Shown one piece after another: positions 43,744-52,224 of a DNA stretch of 64,000 nucleotides. Positions within the stretch are counted from its first letter, which is position 1. Every line of letters starts with the position of its first letter. This DNA is from Thermoanaerobaculia bacterium (lineage in GTDB: Bacteria > Acidobacteriota > Thermoanaerobaculia > Multivoradales > JAGPDF01): positions 115,503-179,502 of the forward strand of contig JAGPDF010000001.1 in the NCBI GenBank assembly GCA_018057705.1, written 5' to 3'. A program made the translations under genes and the position numbers. The notes under the pieces were generated by a model, which was not told the DNA's origin, searched no databases, and worked only from the letters and a program-made list of their open reading frames with translations.

Positions 43744-46392
43744 CTACTTCGAGATGGTCTCGATCTTGAGCAGCGGAACTTCGACCGAGGTCGCGCGGCG
43801 CAGGTCGACGCGGGCGCGGATTCCCCAGAAGTTGTCGAGCAGCGGATCCATGAGGGTCTGCTGCACCTCCCACTGGCGGTCGCCGATCGGACGGATCTGG
43901 GTCCAGTGGTGGCGCCGGCTCTCCGGCGAGGTGATGAGGTCGGTGTACTCCTCGAAGAAGGGCGCGAGCGACGCTTCGAGACGCGCCGCATCCCACTCGT
44001 CGGCGGCGACGGGCACGGCGGCCTCGCCCAGCGCCGCGGCAGGAGAATGGACGATGCGGATCGCCGCCTCTTCCCAGTTCCGGTTTGCCAGCGCCTGCAC
44101 GAAGAGGTGCATCTCCGAGCGCACGCGGGCCGCGAACACTTTCGGGTTCTCGACCAGCTCGCGCACCCAGATCGCCTCGACCGCCTTCTCGCGCTCCTCC
44201 CGCTTCCTGAGCAGGAGCTCGGGGTGGAGCATGCTCTCCCACTCCTCGAGAAGACTGGTGTCGGTGAGCTCGATCGTCGTGCGCAGGAAGCCCAGGACGT
44301 CCTCGACGGCCTCGGTCTTGGCCAGAATCGGAACGTTCTGCTGCAGCGTCCGGTAGAGCTGCGAGAGGTAGCGCAGGAGCACGCCTTCGCTGCGCTCCAG
44401 GCCGTAGGCCTTGATGTAGTCGTTGAACGAGGCGTAGGTCTCCCACATCTCGCGGCCGATCGACTTGGGGGCGATCTCGCGGTCGCCCACCCAGGGGTGC
44501 ATGCGCGCGAAGCGGTCGAAGTTGCCGAACAGCCAGTCGGCGAGCGGCTTGGGGTAAGAGATCCCCTCGAGCTTCTCCATGCGCTCCTCGTACTGAACTC
44601 CCTGCGACTTCATCTCGGCGAGCGCCGCCTGCTTGGCGCGATCGGTCTGCTTGCGCAGCACGATGTCGGGGTTCTCGAGCACCGACTCGACGAGCGTCAG
44701 GAGGTCGCCGACATAGGTCGGGTGCTCGGGCTCGAGGAGCGGCACCATTTCGACCAGGAAGAGCGACAGCGCATGGTAGAGCGAGAAGTCGAACTGCAGG
44801 TCCGGATTGACGATGACCCAGTAGTAGGGCGTCTGCGAGTCGCGCGACAGGACCAGGATGCGGGCCCGCACCAGCGAGCGCACCAGGACGGCAGCGTGCT
44901 TCAGGTGGCGCTTCTTGGCCGAATCCTCCTCGTGGCTGCCGCCGATCAGCTCGCGCAGCGAGGCGAAGTTCTTGCGGTTCGGGTCGTTCGCCTCCTCGTC
45001 GCGCTGCAGGAGGTTGAGTACCATCCCGTGGGTGATGCGGAAGCGCGACTTCAAGGTCTCGGGCGGCTTCTGAATCAGCCGCTCGAAGGTCTCTTTCGTC
45101 CAGGTGACCTCGCCCTTGCCCGAGCCATGCGAGCCCCGGGGCCCCCTCATGGGCGCGCGTGATTGGAAGCCTTGGGGCTGTGACGGTGACGGACCCTTCT
45201 TGCCCTTCTTTCCCTTCGCCGCCGAGCGCTTCCGCTCGATCGCTTCCTCGGGCGCCTGCGCCACCACCCAGCCGCGGTCGTCGAAGCCCTTGCGCCCGGC
45301 GCGGCCGGCGATCTGCTTGAAGTCGCGCACCGAGAGGATCTGCACCTTCTCGCCGTCGTATTTCGCGAGTTTCGAGAAGACCACCGTGCGGATCGGGATG
45401 TTCACTCCGACGCCCAACGTGTCGGTGCCGCAGATGACTTTGAGCATCCCCTTCTGCGACAGCTGCTCGACCAGCAGGCGGTACTTGGGGAGGAGGCCGG
45501 CATGGTGGATCCCGACGCCGAAAGTCAGGAAGCGGCGGATCTCCTTGCCGTAGGGCGTGTCGAAGCGGAAGTCGCCCAGCTCGGCGCGGATCGCCTCGCG
45601 CTCCTCGCGCGAAGTCATCCCCATGCTGGTGAGCGACTGCGCGAGCTCGGCGCACTCGCGCTGGGTGAAGTTGACCACGTAGACCGGCGCGCGGTTGGCT
45701 CCGAGCAGGGTCTCGATCGTCTCGTGGAGCGGCGTCTCCTGGTACTCGAAGTCGAGCGGCACCGGACGCACGACCGAGGTCACGTTGGCGACCGCGACGC
45801 CGGTGGCGCGTTCGAGGCGCTCGGCGATCGGCGACATGTCGCCCAGAGTCGCCGACATGAGGAGAAAGCGCGTCTTCGTGAGCGTGATGAGCGGCACCTG
45901 CCAGGCCCAGCCGCGCTCGTGATCGGAGTAGTAGTGGAACTCGTCGAGCACGGCGTAGGGGGCGTCGAGCAGGTCGCCGGAGCGCAGCGCCATGTTGGCG
46001 AGCACCTCCGAAGTGCAGCAGAGGATCTTGGCCTGGGGATTGATCGAGGCGTCGCCGGTCAGCATGCCGACGTTCGCGGCGCCGAAGTCGTCGCAGAGGG
46101 CGAAGAACTTCTCCGAGGCGAGTGCCTTGATCGGGCTGGTGTAGTAGGAGACCTTGCCCTCGGCGAGGGCCTTGAAGTGCATCCCGAGCGCCACCATCGA
46201 CTTGCCGGAGCCGGTCGGGGTGTTGAGGATCACGTGCTTGCCGGCAAAGACCTCGAGCAGCGCCTCCTCCTGGTGGGCATAGAGGGTGAACCCCGCATCG
46301 GCCGCCCAGGTGACGAAGCGGTCGAGGAGCTCCTCCGCGGAGGCGCCGGCATGCGCAGGGAGGCGCTCGGACAGAAGGGGTCGGACGGACAT
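43744..46392 (-). CDS. Ski2-like DEAD/H-box RNA helicase (DUF3516 family)
   Basis: This 882-residue superfamily II helicase has Walker A in LNTPTGSGKSMVALG, a DEFH Walker B in AVLDEFHYYSD, motif III in LMSATLGDM, and motif VI region QIAGRAGRKGFDDRG. These are the features of the Ski2/Mtr4 group. The C-terminal ~450 residues correspond to DUF3516 and contain a Lys/Ser-rich linker (RSAAKGKKGKKGPSPSQ). Such proteins occur in many bacteria and probably remodel structured RNA. The ATG at 46392 has no Shine-Dalgarno; AAGAAT lies six bases upstream. Confidence 0.92.
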   Translation of the reverse strand: MSVRPLLSERLPAHAGASAEELLDRFVTWAADAGFTLYAHQEEALLEVFAGKHVILNTPTGSGKSMVALGMHFKALAEGKVSYYTSPIKALASEKFFALCDDFGAANVGMLTGDASINPQAKILCCTSEVLANMALRSGDLLDAPYAVLDEFHYYSDHERGWAWQVPLITLTKTRFLLMSATLGDMSPIAERLERATGVAVANVTSVVRPVPLDFEYQETPLHETIETLLGANRAPVYVVNFTQRECAELAQSLTSMGMTSREEREAIRAELGDFRFDTPYGKEIRRFLTFGVGIHHAGLLPKYRLLVEQLSQKGMLKVICGTDTLGVGVNIPIRTVVFSKLAKYDGEKVQILSVRDFKQIAGRAGRKGFDDRGWVVAQAPEEAIERKRSAAKGKKGKKGPSPSQPQGFQSRAPMRGPRGSHGSGKGEVTWTKETFERLIQKPPETLKSRFRITHGMVLNLLQRDEEANDPNRKNFASLRELIGGSHEEDSAKKRHLKHAAVLVRSLVRARILVLSRDSQTPYYWVIVNPDLQFDFSLYHALSLFLVEMVPLLEPEHPTYVGDLLTLVESVLENPDIVLRKQTDRAKQAALAEMKSQGVQYEERMEKLEGISYPKPLADWLFGNFDRFARMHPWVGDREIAPKSIGREMWETYASFNDYIKAYGLERSEGVLLRYLSQLYRTLQQNVPILAKTEAVEDVLGFLRTTIELTDTSLLEEWESMLHPELLLRKREEREKAVEAIWVRELVENPKVFAARVRSEMHLFVQALANRNWEEAAIRIVHSPAAALGEAAVPVAADEWDAARLEASLAPFFEEYTDLITSPESRRHHWTQIRPIGDRQWEVQQTLMDPLLDNFWGIRARVDLRRATSVEVPLLKIETISK

Positions 46393-46502
46393 GGCACCAT
46401 TCTTTCACCTCCACCGATCCCCGGGCGGTCGGCGCCCCGAAGCGGGCGTAGAATTCGCATTCAACAGCAGGTCAGGCAGCGGCGCAGTGGAGGAGAACGG
46501 CG

Positions 46503-47363
46503 ATGAAATGGCGTGGCGAACGGCAGAGCGACAGGATGGAAGACCGGCGCGGCATGACTCCGGCGCGCGGCGGCATGGCGATCGGTGGCGGCGCGGCCCT
46601 CCTGGTGCTGCTCTTTGCACTTTTTACCGGTCAGGATCCGCAGCAGCTGCTCGACGTGATCGGCGGCGGCGAGGCCTCGGTCGATCCGAACGCCCCCCAG
46701 GCCCCCACCGGCGCGCCCAGCGACGAGCACGGCCAGTTCGCCGCCACCGTGCTGGCATCGACCGAGGACGCCTGGACGGAGATCTTCACCGCCCAGGGCC
46801 TGCGCTACGAGCGCCCGACTCTCGTTCTCTACTCCGAGGCCGTCAACTCCGGCTGCGGCTCGGCCTCCTCGGCAGTCGGCCCGTTCTACTGCCCGGCCGA
46901 CCAGAAGGTCTACCTCGACCTCACCTTCTTCGAGCTCCTGGCACGGCGTTTCGCAGCGCCCGGCGACTTCGCCCAGGCCTACGTTATTGCTCACGAGGTC
47001 GGCCACCACGTGCAACAGCAGCTCGGCATCGCCGAGCAGGTCACGGCGGCACAGCAGCGGGCTTCCGAAGCCCAATCGAATGCGCTCTCGGTGCGCATGG
47101 AGCTCCAGGCCGACTGCCTCGCCGGCGTCTGGGGCAACCACGCCAACCGCACCCGCAACCTGCTCGAGCCCGGTGATGTCGAGGAGGGGCTGCGGGCCGC
47201 CGCCGCGATCGGCGACGACACGATGCAGCGCGGCAGCAGCGGCAGCATCCGCCCGGAATCGTGGACGCACGGCTCGTCCGAGATGCGCGCCCGCTGGCTG
47301 CGCCAGGGCCTCTCGACCGGCGATCCCGACCAGTGCGACACTTTCCAGGCCGACCGTTTATGA
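46503..47363 (+). CDS. YpfJ-family neutral zinc metallopeptidase
   Basis: This 286-residue protein has a cytoplasmic N-terminus with charged residues, one membrane segment (about 25-40, AIGGGAALLVLLFALF) and a zinc-metalloprotease domain with the HExxH motif in VIAHEVGHHVQQQLG. Family-specific CPADQKVYLDLTFF and ELQADCLAGVWG (third ligand region) are present. This matches E. coli YpfJ (KPN_02809 family), whose substrate is unknown. GGAGGAGA precedes the ATG by a normal distance, and TAGAAT about 55 bases upstream may be the -10. It is divergent from the helicase gene. Confidence 0.92.
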   Translation: MKWRGERQSDRMEDRRGMTPARGGMAIGGGAALLVLLFALFTGQDPQQLLDVIGGGEASVDPNAPQAPTGAPSDEHGQFAATVLASTEDAWTEIFTAQGLRYERPTLVLYSEAVNSGCGSASSAVGPFYCPADQKVYLDLTFFELLARRFAAPGDFAQAYVIAHEVGHHVQQQLGIAEQVTAAQQRASEAQSNALSVRMELQADCLAGVWGNHANRTRNLLEPGDVEEGLRAAAAIGDDTMQRGSSGSIRPESWTHGSSEMRARWLRQGLSTGDPDQCDTFQADRL

Positions 47364-47402
47364 GCTAGTCGCTACCGCGGCGGGAGGCGGCGGCGCGGGG
47401 AG

Positions 47403-47408
47403 TAGGAT
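47403..47408 (+). promoter_or_regulatory. -10-like hexamer TAGGAT, 7 nt before the ATG at 47416
   Basis: TAGGAT overlaps the first in-frame ATG (47407) and lies seven bases before the second (47416). By analogy with the other genes the second ATG is the more likely start of a leaderless transcript. Confidence 0.45.
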
Positions 47409-47415
47409 GCCCGGG

Positions 47416-48453
47416 ATGCTCTCCCGCCAGCGGTACCTTCGGCAGCTGCGACACCCCTCCCTCGCTGCGGGCCTCCTGGCCGCGTTCTACGTCTGCGGCG
47501 GCCTGCTCTACATTCTGCTTTCGGGACGGATCGCCGCCGGCCTCGCGTCGTCGGTGCTCGACCTCGAACGCCTCGAGCTCAACAAGGGCATCGCCTTCAT
47601 CGGTCTGACCGGGCTCTTCCTCTTCGTCGCAGCGTGGTTCGTGTTGCGCCAGCTCGAGGCCGAGCGTGCACGCCTTGCCGACCTCGAGTGGACACTCGCC
47701 CACGAGGAGGCCCGGCACCTGCCGTCGGCTCTCGCCGCTTCCATGTCGCACGAGCTCAAGAACCTCCTGCAGATCGCGATCCTGCAGGCCGAAGAGCTCG
47801 CTGCGACCCGGGCCTCCGACCTCGCAGTCTCGTCGGCGAAGGAGATCGAAGGCTCCCTGCGCCGCCTGGCCGAGGCCGCCGACGGGATGCGCGAAATGTC
47901 GAGCGCGCCCCTGACAACCGGCACGGGAGTGCCCTTTCACCTGCAGTCGGTGCTGCAGGACATCTGCGATCTCGCCATGGTCCACGCGCTACTGCGCATC
48001 CGAGGTCTCGACCGGCACATCGGCACCCAGGCAACGCTCGAGGGCAACAAGACCCTTCTGAGTCTCGCGATCTTCCATCTCATCCTGAACGCTGCGGCGC
48101 ACAGCCGCGCAGCGGCGGTGCGACTCGTGGCCACCGATCAGGCCGGCAAGGTCCGGATCGAGGTGCACGACGACGGCCCCCTCCAGCCGGAGGAGTTGCG
48201 CCAGCGGATCTTCGAGCCCGCCTTTGGTCGGCGACTCGAAAACGCCAGCCTCGGCCTGCTCTCCGTGCGCGCCGCCGCCGAGTCGTTCGGCGGCGGGATC
48301 GACATTGCCACCTCACCCCTCGGCGGCAACTGCGTCCGCCTCATCCTGCCCGTCACGCCGCCGTCGTCGCAGCAGCTCGCCACCGCCGTCGCCTCTGCCG
48401 AGGCGCCAGGCTGCCGCGACCAGAAGCACGAGGCCGATGAGGCTCGCTCCTAG
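47416..48453 (+). CDS. Membrane sensor histidine kinase
   Basis: This 345-residue protein has two membrane segments (about 15-37 and 55-77) with a short loop. An H-box, AASMSHELKNLLQIAIL, carries the phospho-acceptor His. The C-terminal HATPase domain has the N box FHLILNAAAHS, a G1-like VHDDGPL and a G2-like ASLGLLSVRAAAESFGGG. No response-regulator gene is adjacent, so it is an orphan. The start at 47416 is preferred to 47407 on the promoter argument. The last 46 codons overlap the 3' end of the opposite gene. That part lies largely beyond the ATPase domain. Confidence 0.87.
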   Translation: MLSRQRYLRQLRHPSLAAGLLAAFYVCGGLLYILLSGRIAAGLASSVLDLERLELNKGIAFIGLTGLFLFVAAWFVLRQLEAERARLADLEWTLAHEEARHLPSALAASMSHELKNLLQIAILQAEELAATRASDLAVSSAKEIEGSLRRLAEAADGMREMSSAPLTTGTGVPFHLQSVLQDICDLAMVHALLRIRGLDRHIGTQATLEGNKTLLSLAIFHLILNAAAHSRAAAVRLVATDQAGKVRIEVHDDGPLQPEELRQRIFEPAFGRRLENASLGLLSVRAAAESFGGGIDIATSPLGGNCVRLILPVTPPSSQQLATAVASAEAPGCRDQKHEADEARS

Positions 48454-50685
48454 ACCCGAAGGAAGCCCCTTGGGCCGGTAGCGCACCACCAGGCGCCCGG
48501 GTGAGGCCCCGGGGCGAACTCCCAGCCAGAGATCGTCGACCGCCTCGACCGCGAGCGGGCGGCCATCGATCGTAGCGCGCCAGCCGGCGTCCCAGGTCTC
48601 GGCGATGATCAGGCGCGTCGAAGCCACCGCTGTCCCGGGCCAATCGAGCTCCCAGTGCCCAGGGGTGCGGGAGACCACCAGCGGCGGCGGCGCATCGTCC
48701 TCCAGGCGCACCAGGGGCTGCGGCCGCCCGCGATCGAAGACCGTCGCGTCGCTGCCGGCATAGGCGGTCAGCCATCCCACGACGGGCGCCGCCGAACCGG
48801 GCGGCGCGAGGACCCAACGCACGCCCAGGCGGTCGAGCCATGGCGAGTCCCAGTGCTCGATCGGGCGGAAGAAGGTCGGATGCGGCGTCGCCAGTTCGTG
48901 CCCGTAGACTCGTTCGTAGCGCGACAGCTTGAGCGAGTCGTCGCCGCGAACGTCGAAGAGGCCGTAGACCATCGCCGCGTTCGGCCGGAAATCGTAGCCG
49001 GTCGCCGCCATGCGCTCCGGTTGCGCAGCAAGGAAGTCGATCGCCGGCGTGCGGGCGTAGACCTCGTTCGCCGGCAGCGCTGGGTTGATGCCGGCATGAA
49101 CCCACGCGAGATCGGCCAGCGCGAGCACCACGACGAAGGGCCCGAGCCGCCGGCGCGCCTGGGCCCGCAGCCGGCGTCCGGCGAGAACGAGCAGGGGCAG
49201 GCCGAGGGCGAGGAGCGTCGCACCCAGCGCCTCCGCCAGTTGGCCACGGGCGTGCCAGTCGTCGTGGAACGCCCCCCAGCCGAAGAGGAGGCCGGCCAAA
49301 GGCAACAGCGCACCGAGGAGCATCCCGCGGCCCTCCCCCGCCAGCCAGCGCTCGAGGCCGGCGCCCGCGAGAAGCGCCAGGCCGAGCTCCACTCCCAGCA
49401 GGAGGTAGTGGTGCAACATCTTCTGAACGACCGGTGTGGCGAGCAGGAGCTCGCGAACCCCCGGGAAGTGGTAGGCAGCGAGCAGACAGACAACGACCAT
49501 CACGCCGAGCGCCTGCAGCCGGCGATCGCCAGTCGGAGCGAGCCGCTGGAGGATCGAACGTCCGACGGGGCGTCCGGGTGGCGTGCCCCCCGGCGCCACC
49601 CGGTCGCGCCACCCGAAAAGCGCCGCACCAGCCAACGGCAGGGTGAGGGCGCCGGCATAGACCGTCGTCGGCACGAAGAGAAACGGCCCCCAAAAGGTGC
49701 CGTCGGTCACCTCGCCGAAGGCGTTCGGCAGCACGAAACGGAGCCAGAGGGTGAAGATCGTCGAGAGGCCGATCGCTTCGCCGCCGGCCGCCTCGCGCCA
49801 GCGGTCGGTTTCGAGCACGGTGAAGGCGAGCGGCACGAGCGCCACGCCTGCGAGCAGCAGGCCGACGGTCCAGGCCGAGACGACTTTCGCCCAGACGGCG
49901 ACGCGCGAGCCGTCGCCACCGCGGACCAGAAGGTAGATGCCGCAGGCCAGGGCGGTGAAGAACGCCGTCTCCGGGTGCCCGGCGAGCAGTTGCAGGGCGG
50001 CAAGCACCGCGAGCAGCGCCCACGTCCGCCCGCCGGGACGGCGCCCTGCCGCGAGGCGCTCGACCGCCAGGAAGAGCCACGGGACGAGGCAGAGGGCGTT
50101 CGCCATCGGGAAGAGCAGGAAGCTCACCAGCCGGCCCGAGAGCGGATAGACCACCGCCGACATCGCCGCGCCGGTGCGGCCGATGCCCAACTCGCGGGCG
50201 AGAAACCAGGCTCCGAGCGAGCCGGCTGCGACCCGGAGCCAGGGCAGCAGAAGGAGCCCCAGCTCCACCGGCAGCAGAGCAAAGAGCAGATGCAGAGGGA
50301 AGAGCGGCGCGCTCGAGCCGTTGCTCCAGTAGGGCGCGCCGGACGACTGGTGAGGATTCCAGAACGGCCAGCGGCCGGCGCGGAGCTCGTGGCGCAGGAA
50401 GAGCAGCCAGGGCTCTACCTGGAAGGTGATGTCGCCGAGCTCGGGATTGCCGGCCGTCGCGGGTGCCGGAGCCGACTCCGCTGGGCTCCAGGGGGCGAGA
50501 CGCCCGAGCAGCGCCGACGGGCCCGGAACGCCGTTCGGCAGAAGGATCGCGGGCAGCAGGATCGCCGTCGCCACGGCCACGGCGACCAGCCAGGCCAGCC
50601 CGCCCTCTCGACGGCGCCCCGCGAGGGCCCAGAATCCAGGCGCGGCGGCGGCGAGGAGCAGCAGCGGTCGAAGCTCGTCGGGCAC
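48313..50685 (-). CDS. Multi-pass membrane protein, YfhO-like (GT-C-type)
   Basis: This 790-residue protein has about a dozen hydrophobic segments, an N-terminal lumenal-type motif WPFWNPHQSSGAPYWSNGSS typical of YfhO-like GT-C membrane proteins, and a soluble C-terminal beta-rich domain (about 520-760). A final membrane helix (GASLIGLVLLVAAAWRLG) and a basic tail follow. YfhO relatives take part in glycosylating cell-wall polymers; the substrate here is unknown. The GTG at 50685 is seven bases after TATAGT. Its 3' end runs 141 bases into the convergent histidine kinase gene. Confidence 0.82.
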   Translation of the reverse strand: MPDELRPLLLLAAAAPGFWALAGRRREGGLAWLVAVAVATAILLPAILLPNGVPGPSALLGRLAPWSPAESAPAPATAGNPELGDITFQVEPWLLFLRHELRAGRWPFWNPHQSSGAPYWSNGSSAPLFPLHLLFALLPVELGLLLLPWLRVAAGSLGAWFLARELGIGRTGAAMSAVVYPLSGRLVSFLLFPMANALCLVPWLFLAVERLAAGRRPGGRTWALLAVLAALQLLAGHPETAFFTALACGIYLLVRGGDGSRVAVWAKVVSAWTVGLLLAGVALVPLAFTVLETDRWREAAGGEAIGLSTIFTLWLRFVLPNAFGEVTDGTFWGPFLFVPTTVYAGALTLPLAGAALFGWRDRVAPGGTPPGRPVGRSILQRLAPTGDRRLQALGVMVVVCLLAAYHFPGVRELLLATPVVQKMLHHYLLLGVELGLALLAGAGLERWLAGEGRGMLLGALLPLAGLLFGWGAFHDDWHARGQLAEALGATLLALGLPLLVLAGRRLRAQARRRLGPFVVVLALADLAWVHAGINPALPANEVYARTPAIDFLAAQPERMAATGYDFRPNAAMVYGLFDVRGDDSLKLSRYERVYGHELATPHPTFFRPIEHWDSPWLDRLGVRWVLAPPGSAAPVVGWLTAYAGSDATVFDRGRPQPLVRLEDDAPPPLVVSRTPGHWELDWPGTAVASTRLIIAETWDAGWRATIDGRPLAVEAVDDLWLGVRPGASPGRLVVRYRPKGLPSGLGASLIGLVLLVAAAWRLGRGDGGGELLRRRRRDGQDEADAVAAEG

Positions 50686-50692
50686 CGCTTCA

Positions 50693-50698
50693 ACTATA
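50693..50698 (-). promoter_or_regulatory. -10-like hexamer TATAGT, 7 nt before the GTG at 50685
   Basis: On the minus strand TATAGT, seven bases, GTG. This is one of the closest matches to the -10 consensus in the window. No Shine-Dalgarno or -35 is evident. Confidence 0.5.
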
Positions 50699-50760
50699 CT
50701 TCCGCGCGCACCCGGGGCCGATCCGGCTCTACCGCAAGCAATCGTTCAGGATCGCCCGCT

Positions 50761-51735
50761 TTGTCCAATCCAGCCCCTCCCCCGGCTCCAACCCGCCCCC
50801 CTGCCGACGGGCTCGAAACCCCTCGCTGCCTGCTCTGCGGCGCCCCCCCGCCGCCGACGCCGGGCTACGCCTTCGCACCCTACGGCGTGGTGCGCTGCCC
50901 GGCCTGCGGCCTCTGGTACCTCTCCCCACGCCTGAACGAGGCGGCGATGGTCGCGGCCTATCGTGAGGCCTCGTATTTCGAAGGCGGCGCCGGCCCGGGC
51001 TATTCAAGCTACCTCGCCCAGGAGCCGACGCTGCGCCGCACCTTCCGGCGTCTGCTCCGCTCGATGCAACGACTCGGAATGACCCGTGCCACCGGCGGAC
51101 CGGACACAGGGTCCAGGGGCGGACGCCTGCTCGAGATCGGCTGCGCCTACGGCTTCTTTCTCGATGAAGCAAGGCCCTACTTCGCCTATCGTGCCGGAAC
51201 GGAGTACTCCGAGGCCGGCGCCGAGTTGGCGCGCCAATGCGCCGACGCCGTCCATGTCGGCGGCCTCGCCGCCCTTCCGGGAGTCGGTTCCGGCGAGGCC
51301 GGTGAACGCTTCGACACCATCGTGCTGATCCACACGATCGAACATGTCTACGATCCGGCAGCGCTCCTCGAGGGGCTGATGGAGCACCTGGCGCCGGGCG
51401 GCTGGATCGTCCTCGCAACGCCGGACATGGGCGGTTTCTGGCGGCCGCTGCTCGGCCGTTTCTGGCCCTTCTTCAAGACTCCCGAGCATGTCGCCTTCTA
51501 CACTGCGAAGAGCCTCGCGGCGCTTCTGCGCCGGGCGGGCTGCAGCGCAGTGAAGCGCTTGCCCTACCTGAGCTACTTTCCGCTCTCTCTGGTCGGTGAG
51601 AAGCTCACACCCGGGGGTGATGGCAAGGGGCGGGAGGAGAGGGCAACGGAGGCTGGCGCGAGCGCCTGGTCCCGATTCGCCGTCTGGGTCCCCGCCACGA
51701 CGGTGGCCGCAGCCGGACGCAAGCCCGTGGACTGA
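50761..51735 (+). CDS. Zinc-ribbon class I SAM-dependent methyltransferase
   Basis: This 324-residue protein has an N-terminal zinc knuckle pair (PRCLLCGAPP and VRCPACGLWYLSP), as in many sugar- or lipid-modifying methyltransferases. A Rossmann-like methyltransferase domain follows, with motif I LLEIGCAYGFFLDEA, TIVLIHTIEHVYDP, and the post-motif strand GGWIVLATPDMG. The zinc knuckles need a start upstream of residue 20. The TTG at 50761 is the best available codon and follows a weak CAGGAT by eight bases, but the start is uncertain. It is divergent from the YfhO-like gene, which hints at a common role in surface-polymer synthesis. Confidence 0.8.
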   Translation: MSNPAPPPAPTRPPADGLETPRCLLCGAPPPPTPGYAFAPYGVVRCPACGLWYLSPRLNEAAMVAAYREASYFEGGAGPGYSSYLAQEPTLRRTFRRLLRSMQRLGMTRATGGPDTGSRGGRLLEIGCAYGFFLDEARPYFAYRAGTEYSEAGAELARQCADAVHVGGLAALPGVGSGEAGERFDTIVLIHTIEHVYDPAALLEGLMEHLAPGGWIVLATPDMGGFWRPLLGRFWPFFKTPEHVAFYTAKSLAALLRRAGCSAVKRLPYLSYFPLSLVGEKLTPGGDGKGREERATEAGASAWSRFAVWVPATTVAAAGRKPVD

Positions 51736-51779
51736 GCACGCCGGCACGTTCGTTCGCCGGACGCCGCCGGCGATGGCGA

Positions 51780-51785
51780 TAGGAT
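51780..51785 (+). promoter_or_regulatory. -10-like hexamer TAGGAT, 7 nt before the GTG at 51793
   Basis: TAGGAT, seven bases, GTG, with no Shine-Dalgarno. It defines the start of the small membrane-protein gene and is one of the clearest leaderless candidates. Confidence 0.5.
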
Positions 51786-51792
51786 TCACTCC

Positions 51793-52197
51793 GTGGCCCA
51801 AGAACGCGAACACCTGCAGTTCCTCTCGATGTTCTACTTCGCCGTCGGAGCCCTGGCGGCCATGACCTCGATCATTCCCGCGCTCGGCCTGTTCATCGCA
51901 GCGTCGGTTCGCGAACCCGGCGAACCGCTGCCCTTCGTCCTGGCCGAACGGCTGGGCCTCCCGGCTTCCGCCACGCTCACCGGCGTGCTGCTCGCAGCCG
52001 GGTTGGCCCTCTTCGTTCTGATGGCCCGCGCCGGCTTCCTCCTGGCCCGCTGCCGGAGCTATCGCTTCTGCCTCGCGGTCGCCTGGGCGGCCTGCATTTT
52101 CGTGCCCATCGGCACGGTGCTCGGCGCCATCACCATTCCGATCCTGCTGCGCCCCGCGACCCAGCGCCTGTTCGCCACCGCCGGGCCCAGCCACTGA
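51793..52197 (+). CDS. Small integral membrane protein
   Basis: This 134-residue protein has about three membrane segments (FYFAVGALAAMTSIIPALGLFIA, LTGVLLAAGLALFVLMA, AVAWAACIFVPIGTVLGAI) and a charged first few residues, MAQEREHLQFL. It resembles a common family of uncharacterised bacterial membrane proteins beginning with EHL-x-x-L. No catalytic motif is visible. It is convergent with the PBP1b gene, 27 bases away. Confidence 0.72.
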   Translation: MAQEREHLQFLSMFYFAVGALAAMTSIIPALGLFIAASVREPGEPLPFVLAERLGLPASATLTGVLLAAGLALFVLMARAGFLLARCRSYRFCLAVAWAACIFVPIGTVLGAITIPILLRPATQRLFATAGPSH

Positions 52198-52224
52198 ACG
52201 AAGCGCCCCTCGCGCCCCGGCGCA

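Noticed and set aside
42581..46414. Minus-strand open frame of more than 1200 codons covering the lipoprotein and helicase genes
   Set aside because: It runs in another frame of the helicase gene, translates to Arg/Gly/His-rich sequence without any domain, and persists only because stop codons are rare in such G+C-rich DNA. The helicase frame has all motifs.
48655..50760. Long plus-strand extension upstream of the methyltransferase
   Set aside because: It is antisense to the YfhO-like gene and its translation is Glu/Arg/Gln-rich low complexity. The methyltransferase begins near 50761.
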